NCBI GenBank assembly: GCA_039822045.1 | Contig: JBCBMY010000011.1 | Span: forward strand, 156,968-220,967 | Direction of reading: 5' to 3' | Length of the DNA: 64,000 bases | Source of the DNA: HLUCCA09 sp039822045 | GTDB lineage: Bacteria > Pseudomonadota > Alphaproteobacteria > Rhodobacterales > Rhodobacteraceae | Shown: one piece after another, positions 7,158 through 14,532 of the stretch | Layout of the letters: the number at the start of each line of letters is the position of its first letter | Numbering within the stretch: the stretch's first letter is position 1 | Made by a program: the position numbers and the translations under genes | The notes under the pieces: generated by a model | What the model saw: the letters and a program-made list of their open reading frames with translations, nothing else | Databases searched by the model: none | What the model was told of the DNA's origin: nothing

Positions 7158-8651
7158 ATGGTGGACTTCAGCGATCTCAAAGAGGTCGAGCGCTGGCTTG
7201 AGGGCTTGCCACCTCGGGAGCGGGTGGCGTTCGCGGCCCGGTCTGCGCTGCGTGGACTCCCGGGGCTTGGGCGCGCGGATGCGGCGACACTGCGCGATAT
7301 TGCGCTTCCTCTGCTGCGCGCGACACTCACTTCGGGCGTCGCGGCGGTGGGACCGACGCCCGAAGTGAGCTCCGCCGCCCGCTCCGCCGCCCGCTCCGCC
7401 GCCCGCTCCGCCGCCTCCGCCGCCCTCTCCGCCCACTCCGCCGCCCGCTCCGCCGCCCGCTCCGCCGCCCGCTCCGCCGCCTCCGCCGCCCACTCCGCCG
7501 CCCGCTCCGCCGCCCGCTCCGCCGCCCGCTCCGCCGCCCACTCCGCCGCCCACTCCGCCGCCGACTCCGCCGCTGCCCGAGATGCCGAAGCGGTTCAGCG
7601 CAACGAGGGCATGGTGGCCGGTTTCGCGGAGCCTTTGTGGTGGGACGCGCCGATCCCCGACGGCCTGGCAGAGGGGCTTGAAGCCTTGCGCATGTTCTGG
7701 AGCGCCGAGCCCAAGCTTTGGGGCTTCTGGCAGCGCTGGTACGATGGGATGCTCAACGGCGCGCCCATGGCCTGGGCGCTGCAGAAAAAGGTCGCGCTGA
7801 TCCCCGACGACGTGTGGGACGCTGGGCCCGAGGCTGTATCGCGAGAGATCGAGCGGATTGAGGCCGAGCATGTTGCACAGGGCCTTCCCCTTGCCGAACG
7901 TGTCTCTTTCGATGGAGCAACGCAGCGGTTTCGCGTCGACCCGATCGAGGTGCGACGCGCATCTCTGCTCTCTGCCGTGCTGGGGCAGATCGATGATGCC
8001 CTGGGCGACGTCCTGGCCGAACAATCCAACGGATTGCATGACGGCTCTCGCGAGATCGGAGTATTGCGCCGCACCCTTGATCGCTATGGCAACGATCCTC
8101 AGAGGATCGAGATGTCGTGCACGGATGTTCACGGTGCACTCGTCAGACAGATCGCAACGGAGGAATTGCCCCCCTCCGAGGCCAATCTGGCCCTCCAGCG
8201 CGCTTGCGGCGAGGGCGCACGTGCCATCCGAGGGACTCATCCCGAGATCGCCGAGAACAGGCGCATCCTGAGTGAACGCGGCCTCGGTGAGATGCCTGAC
8301 GAGGCGCGCGCGGCACTGTCGAAGGCCGGCGAACTCCTAGAAGAGATCACCGAGGGCACCCTTCAGTTGGACTTCCGCGAAGACATAGCGGAGCTCACCG
8401 GTGCCTCTTGGTCTCTCGGGCCACCCGGCCTGGGAGGAGGTGGCGGCTCGCGTATCCCGACTGCCTACCCTGAACAAGTCCGCACGTTTAATCGAATCGC
8501 TCAGATAGTGCTCCTGCTTCGGAAGTCGCCGGAACTGATCCACAAGGTCCACGATGGGGCCGGGCATAAACTTGTCAGGCTTGGCATGGGTGCTGGGTTT
8601 CTGGTGGCTGCGCTGACTGCTGTCGTCCAGTTTGCCGCCGGACTGTTCTAG
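7158..8651 (+). CDS. Hypothetical protein with Ser-Ala-Ala-Arg repeat and C-terminal membrane helix
   Basis: A 497-residue protein of unknown family. Residues ~1-70 are a folded-looking N-terminal part (LKEVERWLEGLPPRERVAF). Residues ~72-140 are a low-complexity run of about sixteen SAAR/SAAH/SAAD/SAAS units. Residues ~150-430 are a charged, probably helical domain with Trp-rich stretches (PLWWDAPIP, WGFWQRWYDG). A Gly-rich hinge follows, and a C-terminal hydrophobic segment (~475-495) is a likely membrane anchor. It is divergent from lepA. The repeat makes other frames on both strands appear open. The non-repeat parts have the normal high-GC codon bias in this frame only. Confidence 0.7.
   Translation: MVDFSDLKEVERWLEGLPPRERVAFAARSALRGLPGLGRADAATLRDIALPLLRATLTSGVAAVGPTPEVSSAARSAARSAARSAASAALSAHSAARSAARSAARSAASAAHSAARSAARSAARSAAHSAAHSAADSAAARDAEAVQRNEGMVAGFAEPLWWDAPIPDGLAEGLEALRMFWSAEPKLWGFWQRWYDGMLNGAPMAWALQKKVALIPDDVWDAGPEAVSREIERIEAEHVAQGLPLAERVSFDGATQRFRVDPIEVRRASLLSAVLGQIDDALGDVLAEQSNGLHDGSREIGVLRRTLDRYGNDPQRIEMSCTDVHGALVRQIATEELPPSEANLALQRACGEGARAIRGTHPEIAENRRILSERGLGEMPDEARAALSKAGELLEEITEGTLQLDFREDIAELTGASWSLGPPGLGGGGGSRIPTAYPEQVRTFNRIAQIVLLLRKSPELIHKVHDGAGHKLVRLGMGAGFLVAALTAVVQFAAGLF
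7371..7577 (+). repeat. 12-bp coding tandem repeat (TCCGCCGCCCGC)
   Basis: A run of imperfect 12-base units, TCCGCCGCC followed by CGC, CAC, GAC or a Ser/Leu codon. It encodes Ser-Ala-Ala-X with X mostly Arg. A higher-order pattern, three SAAR units then SAASAA, occurs twice. The array is in frame within the hypothetical protein at 7158-8651. The low complexity makes it prone to slippage and to length variation between strains. Confidence 0.85.
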
Positions 8652-9032
8652 TCCCTGCCCAACGACCTCAGACGGGACAGACGGGTTCTGAGCCGCGCCA
8701 TCGACGGGCCGCGGGGCGGCGATCTTACGGTTGGGTGGGGCGGTTTATGGTTGGGTTCTCGGGCTAGGTTTGAGCGGGGCGCCGGCGATGACGTATCGCC
8801 GGTCCGTGGGGGCGGCCCGGCGATGGCGCGGCGGCCTTTCAGGCCTTGATTCCGCGCCGGGGTGCTTTGTGCGACCGTCGTTTGATTGGGGTGAGGGGGG
8901 CGCGACGCGGCGGCTTTGGGCGCGCGCCGGGGGACGGCTCCTAGCTTTGTAACGGTTTCTTGACGTGGCTCAAGGCAGGTTGCTGCGGCGCGGCGTATAC
9001 TGGTCCGATCACATAAAGCGAAGGGACAGGGA
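8652..9032. other. 381-base intergenic stretch with one hairpin; no gene seen
   Basis: No convincing gene was found. An open frame at 8731-8952 lacks codon bias and any ribosome site. A perfect hairpin (CCGGCGAT, GACGT loop, ATCGCCGG) lies at 8782-8802, about 130 bases after the preceding stop, with no T-run. TTGACG at 8960-8965 and TATACT at 8996-9001 lie just upstream of ppk2 but are 30 bases apart, too far for one sigma-70 promoter. Much of the stretch is unusually G- and T-rich on the + strand. Confidence 0.6.
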
Positions 9033-9917
9033 ATGGATGGGCAGACGGATTTGATGGCCGACGCCGCGGAGAAGGGCTTGGATGTGGAGATCCCGCCGGC
9101 TCCGGCGACGGGCGGGTTCGAGCAGGGGCGGTATCCCTACAAGCACAAGATGGGGCGGCGCGCCTACGAGGCCGAGAAGGCGGCGCTGCAGGCGGAACTT
9201 CTGAAGGTGCAGCTTTGGGCGCAGGAGACGGGGGAGAAGTTCGTCCTGCTCTTCGAGGGGCGGGACGCGGCGGGCAAGGGCGGCACGATCAAGCGCTTTA
9301 CCGAACATCTCAACCCGCGCGCCGCCCGCGTCGTCGCACTGAACAAGCCGACGTGGGAGGAGAAGGGGCAGTGGTACTTCCAGCGCTATGTAACCGAACT
9401 GCCCACGGTCGGCGAAATCGTGTTCTACGACCGCTCCTGGTACAACCGGGCGGGGGTGGAGCGGGTCATGGGCTTTTGCGCGCCGCACGAATATCTGGAG
9501 TTCATGCGGCAGGCGCCGGAGTTCGAGCGGATGCTGGTGCGCTCAGGCATCCGGCTTTATAAGTACTGGTTTTCGGTGACGCGGCGGGAGCAGCGGGCAC
9601 GGTTTAAGTCGCGCGAGACGGACCCGCTGAAGCAGTGGAAGCTGTCGCCGATCGACAAGGCGAGCCTCGACAAATGGGAGGATTACACCCAGGCGAAGGA
9701 GGCGATGTTCTTCTACACCGACACGGCGGATGCGCCCTGGACCATCGTGAAGTCGAACGACAAGAAGCGGGCGCGGCTGAACTGCATGCGGCACTTCCTG
9801 TCGACGCTCGACTACCCCGGGAAGGATCCCAAGATCGCCACACCGCCGGACCCCCTGATCGTGGGACGGGTGGCGCAGGTGCTCGAGAATGGGCCGCCCT
9901 CTGTGGTGATGGTCTGA
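9033..9917 (+). CDS. ppk2: Polyphosphate kinase 2
   Basis: A 294-residue PPK2-family enzyme. The P-loop is GRDAAGKGG (residues ~76-84). The Walker-B region DRSWYNRAGVERVMGFC comes next, followed by the family stretch RFKSRETDPLKQWKLSPID. The enzyme transfers phosphate between polyphosphate and nucleoside di- or monophosphates, usually making GTP or ATP from polyphosphate. Length and motifs fit the one-domain class I PPK2 enzymes. The ATG follows an AAGGGACAGGGA purine run. No neighbouring gene suggests an operon. Confidence 0.93.
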   Translation: MDGQTDLMADAAEKGLDVEIPPAPATGGFEQGRYPYKHKMGRRAYEAEKAALQAELLKVQLWAQETGEKFVLLFEGRDAAGKGGTIKRFTEHLNPRAARVVALNKPTWEEKGQWYFQRYVTELPTVGEIVFYDRSWYNRAGVERVMGFCAPHEYLEFMRQAPEFERMLVRSGIRLYKYWFSVTRREQRARFKSRETDPLKQWKLSPIDKASLDKWEDYTQAKEAMFFYTDTADAPWTIVKSNDKKRARLNCMRHFLSTLDYPGKDPKIATPPDPLIVGRVAQVLENGPPSVVMV

Positions 9918-9941
9918 CCGGCGGCATGCTTGGCCGTGGTG

Positions 9942-10220
9942 TCACGGCGCCAAAGCGATGAAGCAGGTGAAGGGCTCGCGGTTGCCGGCCTCGAAGACCA
10001 TCTCGCCGATGACCGTCGTGATCTGCTTGTCGCGGTTCTTCATGGCGGCGTTGATCTCGTAGTCGATGTGGCCGACATTCGCCGTGGCCTGAATATGCTC
10101 CATGAAGGCGCGCATGATGCGGACGGGCGTGTCGGCCGCGGTCGTGTCGGAGACGTCGAAGCTGTAGGTGCCTTCGGCATCGCGCTTGCCGTGCATCAAG
10201 GTGGCGGTGAGTGTGGGCAT
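9942..10220 (-). CDS. Conserved hypothetical protein, 92 aa
   Basis: A small soluble protein with no signal peptide or membrane helix. It starts MPTLTATLMHGKRDAEGTYS and shows an alternating pattern suggestive of a beta-alpha-beta fold. I do not know the family. It converges on ppk2 with 24 bases between stops. The product is named hypothetical because no catalytic motif is visible. Confidence 0.6.
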   Translation of the reverse strand: MPTLTATLMHGKRDAEGTYSFDVSDTTAADTPVRIMRAFMEHIQATANVGHIDYEINAAMKNRDKQITTVIGEMVFEAGNREPFTCFIALAP

Positions 10221-10283
10221 GGCAGTCTCCGGGTCAACTCTCCCTAAGGGGTAGCGGGCGCACGTGACAATTGGGCGACGGGC

Positions 10284-10877
10284 CTACGCCACGACAACCG
10301 GCCAGAGCGATAGGACGAGCAGGCCCGCCATGGCGCGGTTGAAGCTGCGCAGGCGCGCGGGCGTGGTCAGGAGGCGCGCGCCCTGGATGCCAAGGACGGC
10401 CCAGACCGAGTTCGACACCATGGCGGCTCCGGTAAAGGTGAGGATGGCGATGCCGATATTCTCGGGCGAGGGCGCGGGCAGATAGGCCGAGATGACGGTG
10501 AGTGCCATCGCCCAGGCCTTGGGGTTCACCCATTGGAAGAGCGCGGCCTGGACCACGGTCATGGGCCGGCCGCCCGCGCTCTGCCCGTCGGGCGGGGCCG
10601 CGGTCGCGATCTTCCAGGCAAGGTAGAGGAGGTAGGCGGTGGAGGCGATCTTGAGCCCGGTTTGGAGGGGCGGGAAGACCTCGAACGCCTGGCCGAGCCC
10701 GGCGCCCATCGCCACGAGCATTGTGGCCAGGCCCGTCCAGATCCCGACCATGTGGGGCACGGTGCGCAGGTAGCCGTAGTTCGCGCCGGAGGCGAGCACC
10801 ATCATGTTGTTGGGGCCCGGCGTGCCGGTTGCGGCGAAGGCGTAGCCGACGAGGGCGAGGAGGAGATCTGGCGACAT
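10284..10877 (-). CDS. LysE/RhtB-family amino-acid exporter
   Basis: A 197-residue inner-membrane protein with about six hydrophobic segments. It carries the family signature near the N-terminus (FAATGTPGPNNMMVLASGAN), and the PGPN motif is characteristic of LysE/RhtB efflux proteins for amino acids and analogues. The ATG encoding MSPDLLLALVGYAF was selected. The 47-residue in-frame extension is Arg/Ser-rich and not membrane-like. It is divergent from an Lrp/AsnC regulator 74 bases away, a pairing known for LysE-type exporters, so that regulator probably controls it in response to an amino acid. Confidence 0.88.
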   Translation of the reverse strand: MSPDLLLALVGYAFAATGTPGPNNMMVLASGANYGYLRTVPHMVGIWTGLATMLVAMGAGLGQAFEVFPPLQTGLKIASTAYLLYLAWKIATAAPPDGQSAGGRPMTVVQAALFQWVNPKAWAMALTVISAYLPAPSPENIGIAILTFTGAAMVSNSVWAVLGIQGARLLTTPARLRSFNRAMAGLLVLSLWPVVVA

Positions 10878-10951
10878 GGGCGCGACGATAGCGCGGCCGG
10901 GCGTGAAGCGGGTTGCGAATGCCGCCGATCTGATCGACCCTTGCGCACGAT

Positions 10952-11404
10952 ATGACGAAGATCGACAATATCGACGCGCGTATATTGCAAATCCTTGAGC
11001 GAGAGGGGCGTTTGCCAAACACCGAGCTGGCGGCGCGAGTCGGCCTGTCCGCCTCGGCCTGTTTGCGGCGGGTGGGCGCGCTGGAGCGGGCGCGGGTCAT
11101 CACCGGCTATCGCGCGGTGGTGAACCCGGTCGCGCGGGGCGTGGGGTTCGTCGCCTATGTCACGGTTGGGCTGTCGTCGCACACCAAGGCGGATCAGGAG
11201 GCGTTTGAGCGGGCCATGGCGCGCGCGCCCGAGGTGCGCGAGGTGCACAATATCACCGGCGCGGTCGAATACCTGTTGCGCGTCGAGGCGGCCGATCTGG
11301 TGGAATACAAGCGGTTCCATACCGAGGTGCTGGGCACCGTCGAGCAAGTGAACGCGATCCAGACCTTCGTTGTGATGGCCTCACCCAAGGATGCGCGCGC
11401 GTGA
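10952..11404 (+). CDS. Lrp/AsnC-family transcriptional regulator
   Basis: 150 residues, the standard length. The N-terminal winged helix-turn-helix includes DARILQILEREGRLPNTELA and VGLSASACLRRVGALE. The C-terminal RAM ligand-binding domain follows, with the family VREVHNITGAVEYLLRVE stretch. Members form octamers and respond to amino acids. The divergent LysE-type exporter is the likely target. The ATG lies in the shared ~75-base intergenic region. Confidence 0.92.
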   Translation: MTKIDNIDARILQILEREGRLPNTELAARVGLSASACLRRVGALERARVITGYRAVVNPVARGVGFVAYVTVGLSSHTKADQEAFERAMARAPEVREVHNITGAVEYLLRVEAADLVEYKRFHTEVLGTVEQVNAIQTFVVMASPKDARA

Positions 11405-11515
11405 GTATGCCCTCCGATCATTGAATTTTAACGCCGATCGTGGTTAAGCGGAGGGCACCATGGCGCACCGCGCGGGGATAAGCGGCGGGCGCCCCCCTCA
11501 CGAGGCAAGAGACCC

Positions 11516-11839
11516 ATGAAAGTGCTGACCACGAGCATTGTTATCTTTGCGCTGGCGCTGCCGGCGGCCATCGTTCTGCCGGCGGGCGAGGCCGAGGCGC
11601 GGCGGATCGAGCGGGCCTGCAACAAGTCGGACAGGCGCGCTTCGAACCCGGTTCTGTGCTCCTGCATCCAGCAGGTGGCCGACCAGATGCTCACCAATTC
11701 CGATCAGCGCCGGGCGTCGCGCTTCTTCTCCGACCCGCAGAGGGCGCAGGAGGTGCGCAAGTCCGACACGGTGGCGGACGACGCGTTTTGGAAGCGCTGG
11801 CGGGATTTCGGGCGCACCGCGGCAAACATCTGCGGCTGA
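11516..11839 (+). CDS. Exported hypothetical protein, 107 aa
   Basis: A signal peptide (MKVLTTSIVIFALALPAAIV, then LPAGEAEA) precedes a ~80-residue basic periplasmic domain. The domain has four cysteines (ACNKS, VLCSC and a C-terminal ICG) that could form two disulfides. Similar Rhodobacterales proteins are, as I recall, sometimes labelled arginine transporter, but no transporter feature is present: there is one cleaved hydrophobic segment and no membrane domain. The function is unknown. It is monocistronic by spacing. Confidence 0.7.
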   Translation: MKVLTTSIVIFALALPAAIVLPAGEAEARRIERACNKSDRRASNPVLCSCIQQVADQMLTNSDQRRASRFFSDPQRAQEVRKSDTVADDAFWKRWRDFGRTAANICG

Positions 11840-11895
11840 CGCTCGAGCGCGACTGGGGCGCCCGAGGCCAGCTAAGGCGACGCTGGGACGCCTGA

Positions 11896-12348
11896 CTAGC
11901 GTGAGGCGATGTCGGCGACGATCCGTGCGGCCTCGCCGCGTATCAGCGTGACCACCTCATCGAACGTGCTTGTATAGTAGGGGTCGGGCACGTCGAGGCC
12001 GTCGGCGCGGAAGAGGTGGACCGGCGTGGCGTTGCCCGACGGGCGAAGGGCCTCGAGATCGGCGCGGTTGCTGGCATCCATGGCGTAGATCGCGTCGAAC
12101 CGGGTGAAATCGCGCGGACCAACCTGCCGGGCGCGAAGATGGTCCATGGCGAGGCCGGCCCGGGCGGCAGCGACGCGCATGCGGGCATCCGGCGGATTGC
12201 CGACGTGCCAGGACCCGGTGCCCGCGCTGTCGACCTCCAAGGCCAGCCCATGCGCCGTGGCCTCGGCGCGAAGGGCCGCCTCGGCGGTCGGCGAGCGGCA
12301 GATATTGCCAAGACAAACCATCAGCAGGCGGGGCGCAGCGGCGGACAT
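11896..12348 (-). CDS. Low-molecular-weight protein-tyrosine phosphatase
   Basis: 150 residues. The N-terminal P-loop is CLGNICRSP with Cys12 as nucleophile and Arg18 in the CX5R motif. The general-acid Asp is in the C-terminal DVPDPYY motif. The fold and length fit LMW-PTPs. In bacteria these often act with tyrosine kinases of exopolysaccharide synthesis, but none is seen here. The start encoding MSAAAPRLLM gives the standard length. The gene is divergent from the gasdermin-like operon. Confidence 0.92.
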   Translation of the reverse strand: MSAAAPRLLMVCLGNICRSPTAEAALRAEATAHGLALEVDSAGTGSWHVGNPPDARMRVAAARAGLAMDHLRARQVGPRDFTRFDAIYAMDASNRADLEALRPSGNATPVHLFRADGLDVPDPYYTSTFDEVVTLIRGEAARIVADIASR

Positions 12349-12458
12349 CGGGCGTGGAGCCTCCCTTTGGGGCGTTGTGAAACTCCGGCCTTTCGACGTC
12401 AATCCGTGAACCGGCCGTGAGTGCGCCCGCCCGAAGGCCGCCTGGCGCGACCGCACGG

Positions 12459-12486
12459 TTGCGCGATGCACCTCTGGCAGTAACCT
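12459..12486 (+). promoter_or_regulatory. Candidate promoter of the gasdermin-like operon
   Basis: TTGCGC at 12459-12464 and TAACCT at 12481-12486 are separated by 16 bases in the 220-base divergent space. Each matches the sigma-70 consensus only in part. It is listed because the three downstream genes overlap and must share one upstream promoter. Confidence 0.25.
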
Positions 12487-12568
12487 TACCTTACGTCAGG
12501 CGCGTGAACGGGGCGCCGGACAGGCCCGCCCTCTGGGGCGAGGCAGGGGTTTACCGGGGGGACGGACA

Positions 12569-13387
12569 ATGGGGTTTTGCATTGACCAGTCGACGCGATT
12601 TCTGCGCGACCAGGGCTACAACGTGGTGCGGCTGCCGGCCGAGGGCCTCGCACCGCTCGACATTTTCGGCATCATCGATGGCACACCAATGATCGTTGGC
12701 ACCGTGGCCGACCTTGTAGAGGAGGCCTCGGGCGAGCTGCCGGCGGCGCGCAGCGGTCGGGCGGCGAGTATCGAGGGCAAGCGCACCTCGCGCATGCCGG
12801 TGTCGATCGGGATCGACATTCTGGGTGCGGTGCTGAGCGGGCTGGGCGGGAATATCGGCGTGAAGGCGGCGTTCGAAACGGCCCGGACCCTGCAATTCAC
12901 ATTCAAGAAGGTCACCCGCGACTTGGTGGTGCTGGCCGATGCCGGCGCCTTCATCGAAAGCGGCACCGTGCGATGGGACGCGATGGGCATTCGCGAGTTT
13001 CTGAGCCCGGGCGGACGGCTGTTTCTGGTGACCGAGGTTTTGAAGTCGCCCTCGGTCGGCGTCTCGGCCTTTGCCCGAAACAAGGCCGAGATTGCGGTGG
13101 ACGTGCCAGCGATCGAGGCGGCGATCGGGTCGGCGGAGGTGAATGTGGCGACCGAGGGCGAGAATGGCGGCGAGATCACCTTTGCGGGCGCGGTCGCGCT
13201 GGTCTTTGGCTTTAAGTGCATGGAACTTGCGGTGACAGAGACCCCGAGCGACCCCGACGAGTTGCGGCTGACCTTCAAACCGGTCAGGCCCGGCGAGGTT
13301 GCATTGGGCGCAGAGCGAGACAATGCCGCGCCCGCCCTTCTGTCGGAGAGCGGCCTGATCGGTGGGCTGCCGCGCCGGGCGCCATGA
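12569..13387 (+). CDS. Bacterial gasdermin-like pore-forming protein
   Basis: 272 residues, the size of bacterial gasdermins. A Cys at position 4 (MGFC) matches the N-terminal cysteine that is palmitoylated in studied bacterial gasdermins. It is followed by the family-like GYNVVRLPAEGLAPLDIFG (16-34) and then long amphipathic beta-type stretches. About 25-35 C-terminal residues after the TFKPVRP segment could be the short inhibitory tail that a protease removes. Known members oligomerise in the inner membrane after cleavage and kill the infected cell. GGGGGGA lies 6 bases before the ATG. The gene overlaps a caspase-like protease gene by ATGA, the usual partner. Assignment rests on motif recall and context. 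Confidence 0.78.
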   Translation: MGFCIDQSTRFLRDQGYNVVRLPAEGLAPLDIFGIIDGTPMIVGTVADLVEEASGELPAARSGRAASIEGKRTSRMPVSIGIDILGAVLSGLGGNIGVKAAFETARTLQFTFKKVTRDLVVLADAGAFIESGTVRWDAMGIREFLSPGGRLFLVTEVLKSPSVGVSAFARNKAEIAVDVPAIEAAIGSAEVNVATEGENGGEITFAGAVALVFGFKCMELAVTETPSDPDELRLTFKPVRPGEVALGAERDNAAPALLSESGLIGGLPRRAP

Positions 13388-14532
13388 CCGCCCTGTGGGA
13401 CAGCGGCCGGTCGGGCGCGGCGACCCATGTCCTGATCATTGGCGTCGGGTGCTATGGTGCTCGCGAGGCGAACAGCGAGGCGATGGCCTTTCGCGAGTAC
13501 AGCGCCATCCCCCGGTCAGCGCGGCGCATCCTGGATTGGGTGTTTGAGGATGGCGCGCGGTTCGACCCGCCGCTCGGCGCGGTCTTTGCGGCATTGGCAG
13601 ACCCGGAGTTCGGACCCGTTCCGGTTCCGGTCGACACGCCCGATGGCCCCGTCGAGGCGCCGTTCCCGACACTTGCCAATCTGAGGAAGGTGGTCACGGC
13701 GTGGTTTCGCAGGCTCGACGAAGATCCGGGCGCGACGGCTTTTGCCTATCTCTGCGGGCACGGCATTGCCCGGAACTCGAGCTATCTGCTGAGTGCAGAC
13801 TGGGGGACCCAGGAGTATGATCCGTATTTCGGGCTGATCGACATCGACGGGTTCGAGATGGTGGTGCGCTGTCGCAAGGCCGGGCGCCAGTTCATCATCG
13901 CCGATTGCTGTCAGGAGCATCCGCCGGAGCTGTTCGACGCGTTGCTGAACCCCAATGCCGAGGACTTTGGGTCCGCCGGGCGGAAAACGCTTTTGAGGCC
14001 GCAGCGCGCCCTGGTGAAGTCGGCGCAGCCGGGTGGGCAAGCGCTGGCGCGGGCCACAGGGGTCACCCATTTCTGCGATGCGTTCCTTGAGGCGGTGAAG
14101 GGTGAGGGGGCGCGTGGCGCCGAGGACGGCTCGTGGGTGGTGTCGATCCCATCGCTGAAGGACGCGATCCCGCGGATCGCGGCGCGACGGGCGAAGGTGC
14201 TCCTGGAGCCCTTGTGGCTCACGAGCTATGGCGATGCGCCGGTGCTGGCGCGATTGCCGGACGCGCCCGTGGTCGACGTGCGGTTCCGGACGGACCCGGA
14301 TGCCGCGATCTATTACGGCGAGCTTGAGGTAAACCATGTCGACGACGGGCCGGCGGGGCATGTCTCATACCCGGCGGAGGCCGAAGTGGTGCTGCCGCTG
14401 AAGGCGCAGGGCGGGTACATCGCCAATGCGCGGTTTGAGGCCGGCGATTATGCCGACCGGATGTGGCCCTTTGCGGCGCGGCCCCTCGACAACCCGGTGA
14501 TCCTGAAGACGCCACCCTCGGAGGGCGGATGA
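13384..14532 (+). CDS. Caspase-like (C14) protease of the gasdermin operon
   Basis: 382 residues. The N-terminal p20-like domain has the catalytic His in YLCGHG (His126) and the nucleophile in FIIADCC (Cys175-Cys176, by alignment most likely Cys176), both in the strand-then-dyad context of peptidase C14. Residues ~275-382 form an extra beta-rich C-terminal domain (VVDVRFRTDPDAAIYYGELE). Such proteases cleave and activate bacterial gasdermins. It overlaps the upstream gene by 4 bases (ATGA) and the downstream gene likewise, so translation is coupled. An in-frame 56-residue extension inside the gasdermin gene was rejected. No sensor domain is recognised in this protein, so activation may depend on the third gene. 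Confidence 0.85.
   Translation: MTALWDSGRSGAATHVLIIGVGCYGAREANSEAMAFREYSAIPRSARRILDWVFEDGARFDPPLGAVFAALADPEFGPVPVPVDTPDGPVEAPFPTLANLRKVVTAWFRRLDEDPGATAFAYLCGHGIARNSSYLLSADWGTQEYDPYFGLIDIDGFEMVVRCRKAGRQFIIADCCQEHPPELFDALLNPNAEDFGSAGRKTLLRPQRALVKSAQPGGQALARATGVTHFCDAFLEAVKGEGARGAEDGSWVVSIPSLKDAIPRIAARRAKVLLEPLWLTSYGDAPVLARLPDAPVVDVRFRTDPDAAIYYGELEVNHVDDGPAGHVSYPAEAEVVLPLKAQGGYIANARFEAGDYADRMWPFAARPLDNPVILKTPPSEGG

Noticed and set aside
6990..8240. 416-aa minus-strand frame with a Gly-Gly-Gly-Ala run
   Set aside because: It is kept open by the 12-bp repeat of the + strand gene and covers the lepA start region; the flanks lack protein-like features.
8731..8952. 73-aa frame in the ppk2 upstream gap
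   Set aside because: Gly/Arg/Trp-rich, no ribosome site and no family features.
8960..9001. Promoter TTGACG...TATACT for ppk2
   Set aside because: The two hexamers are 30 bases apart, too far for one sigma-70 promoter.
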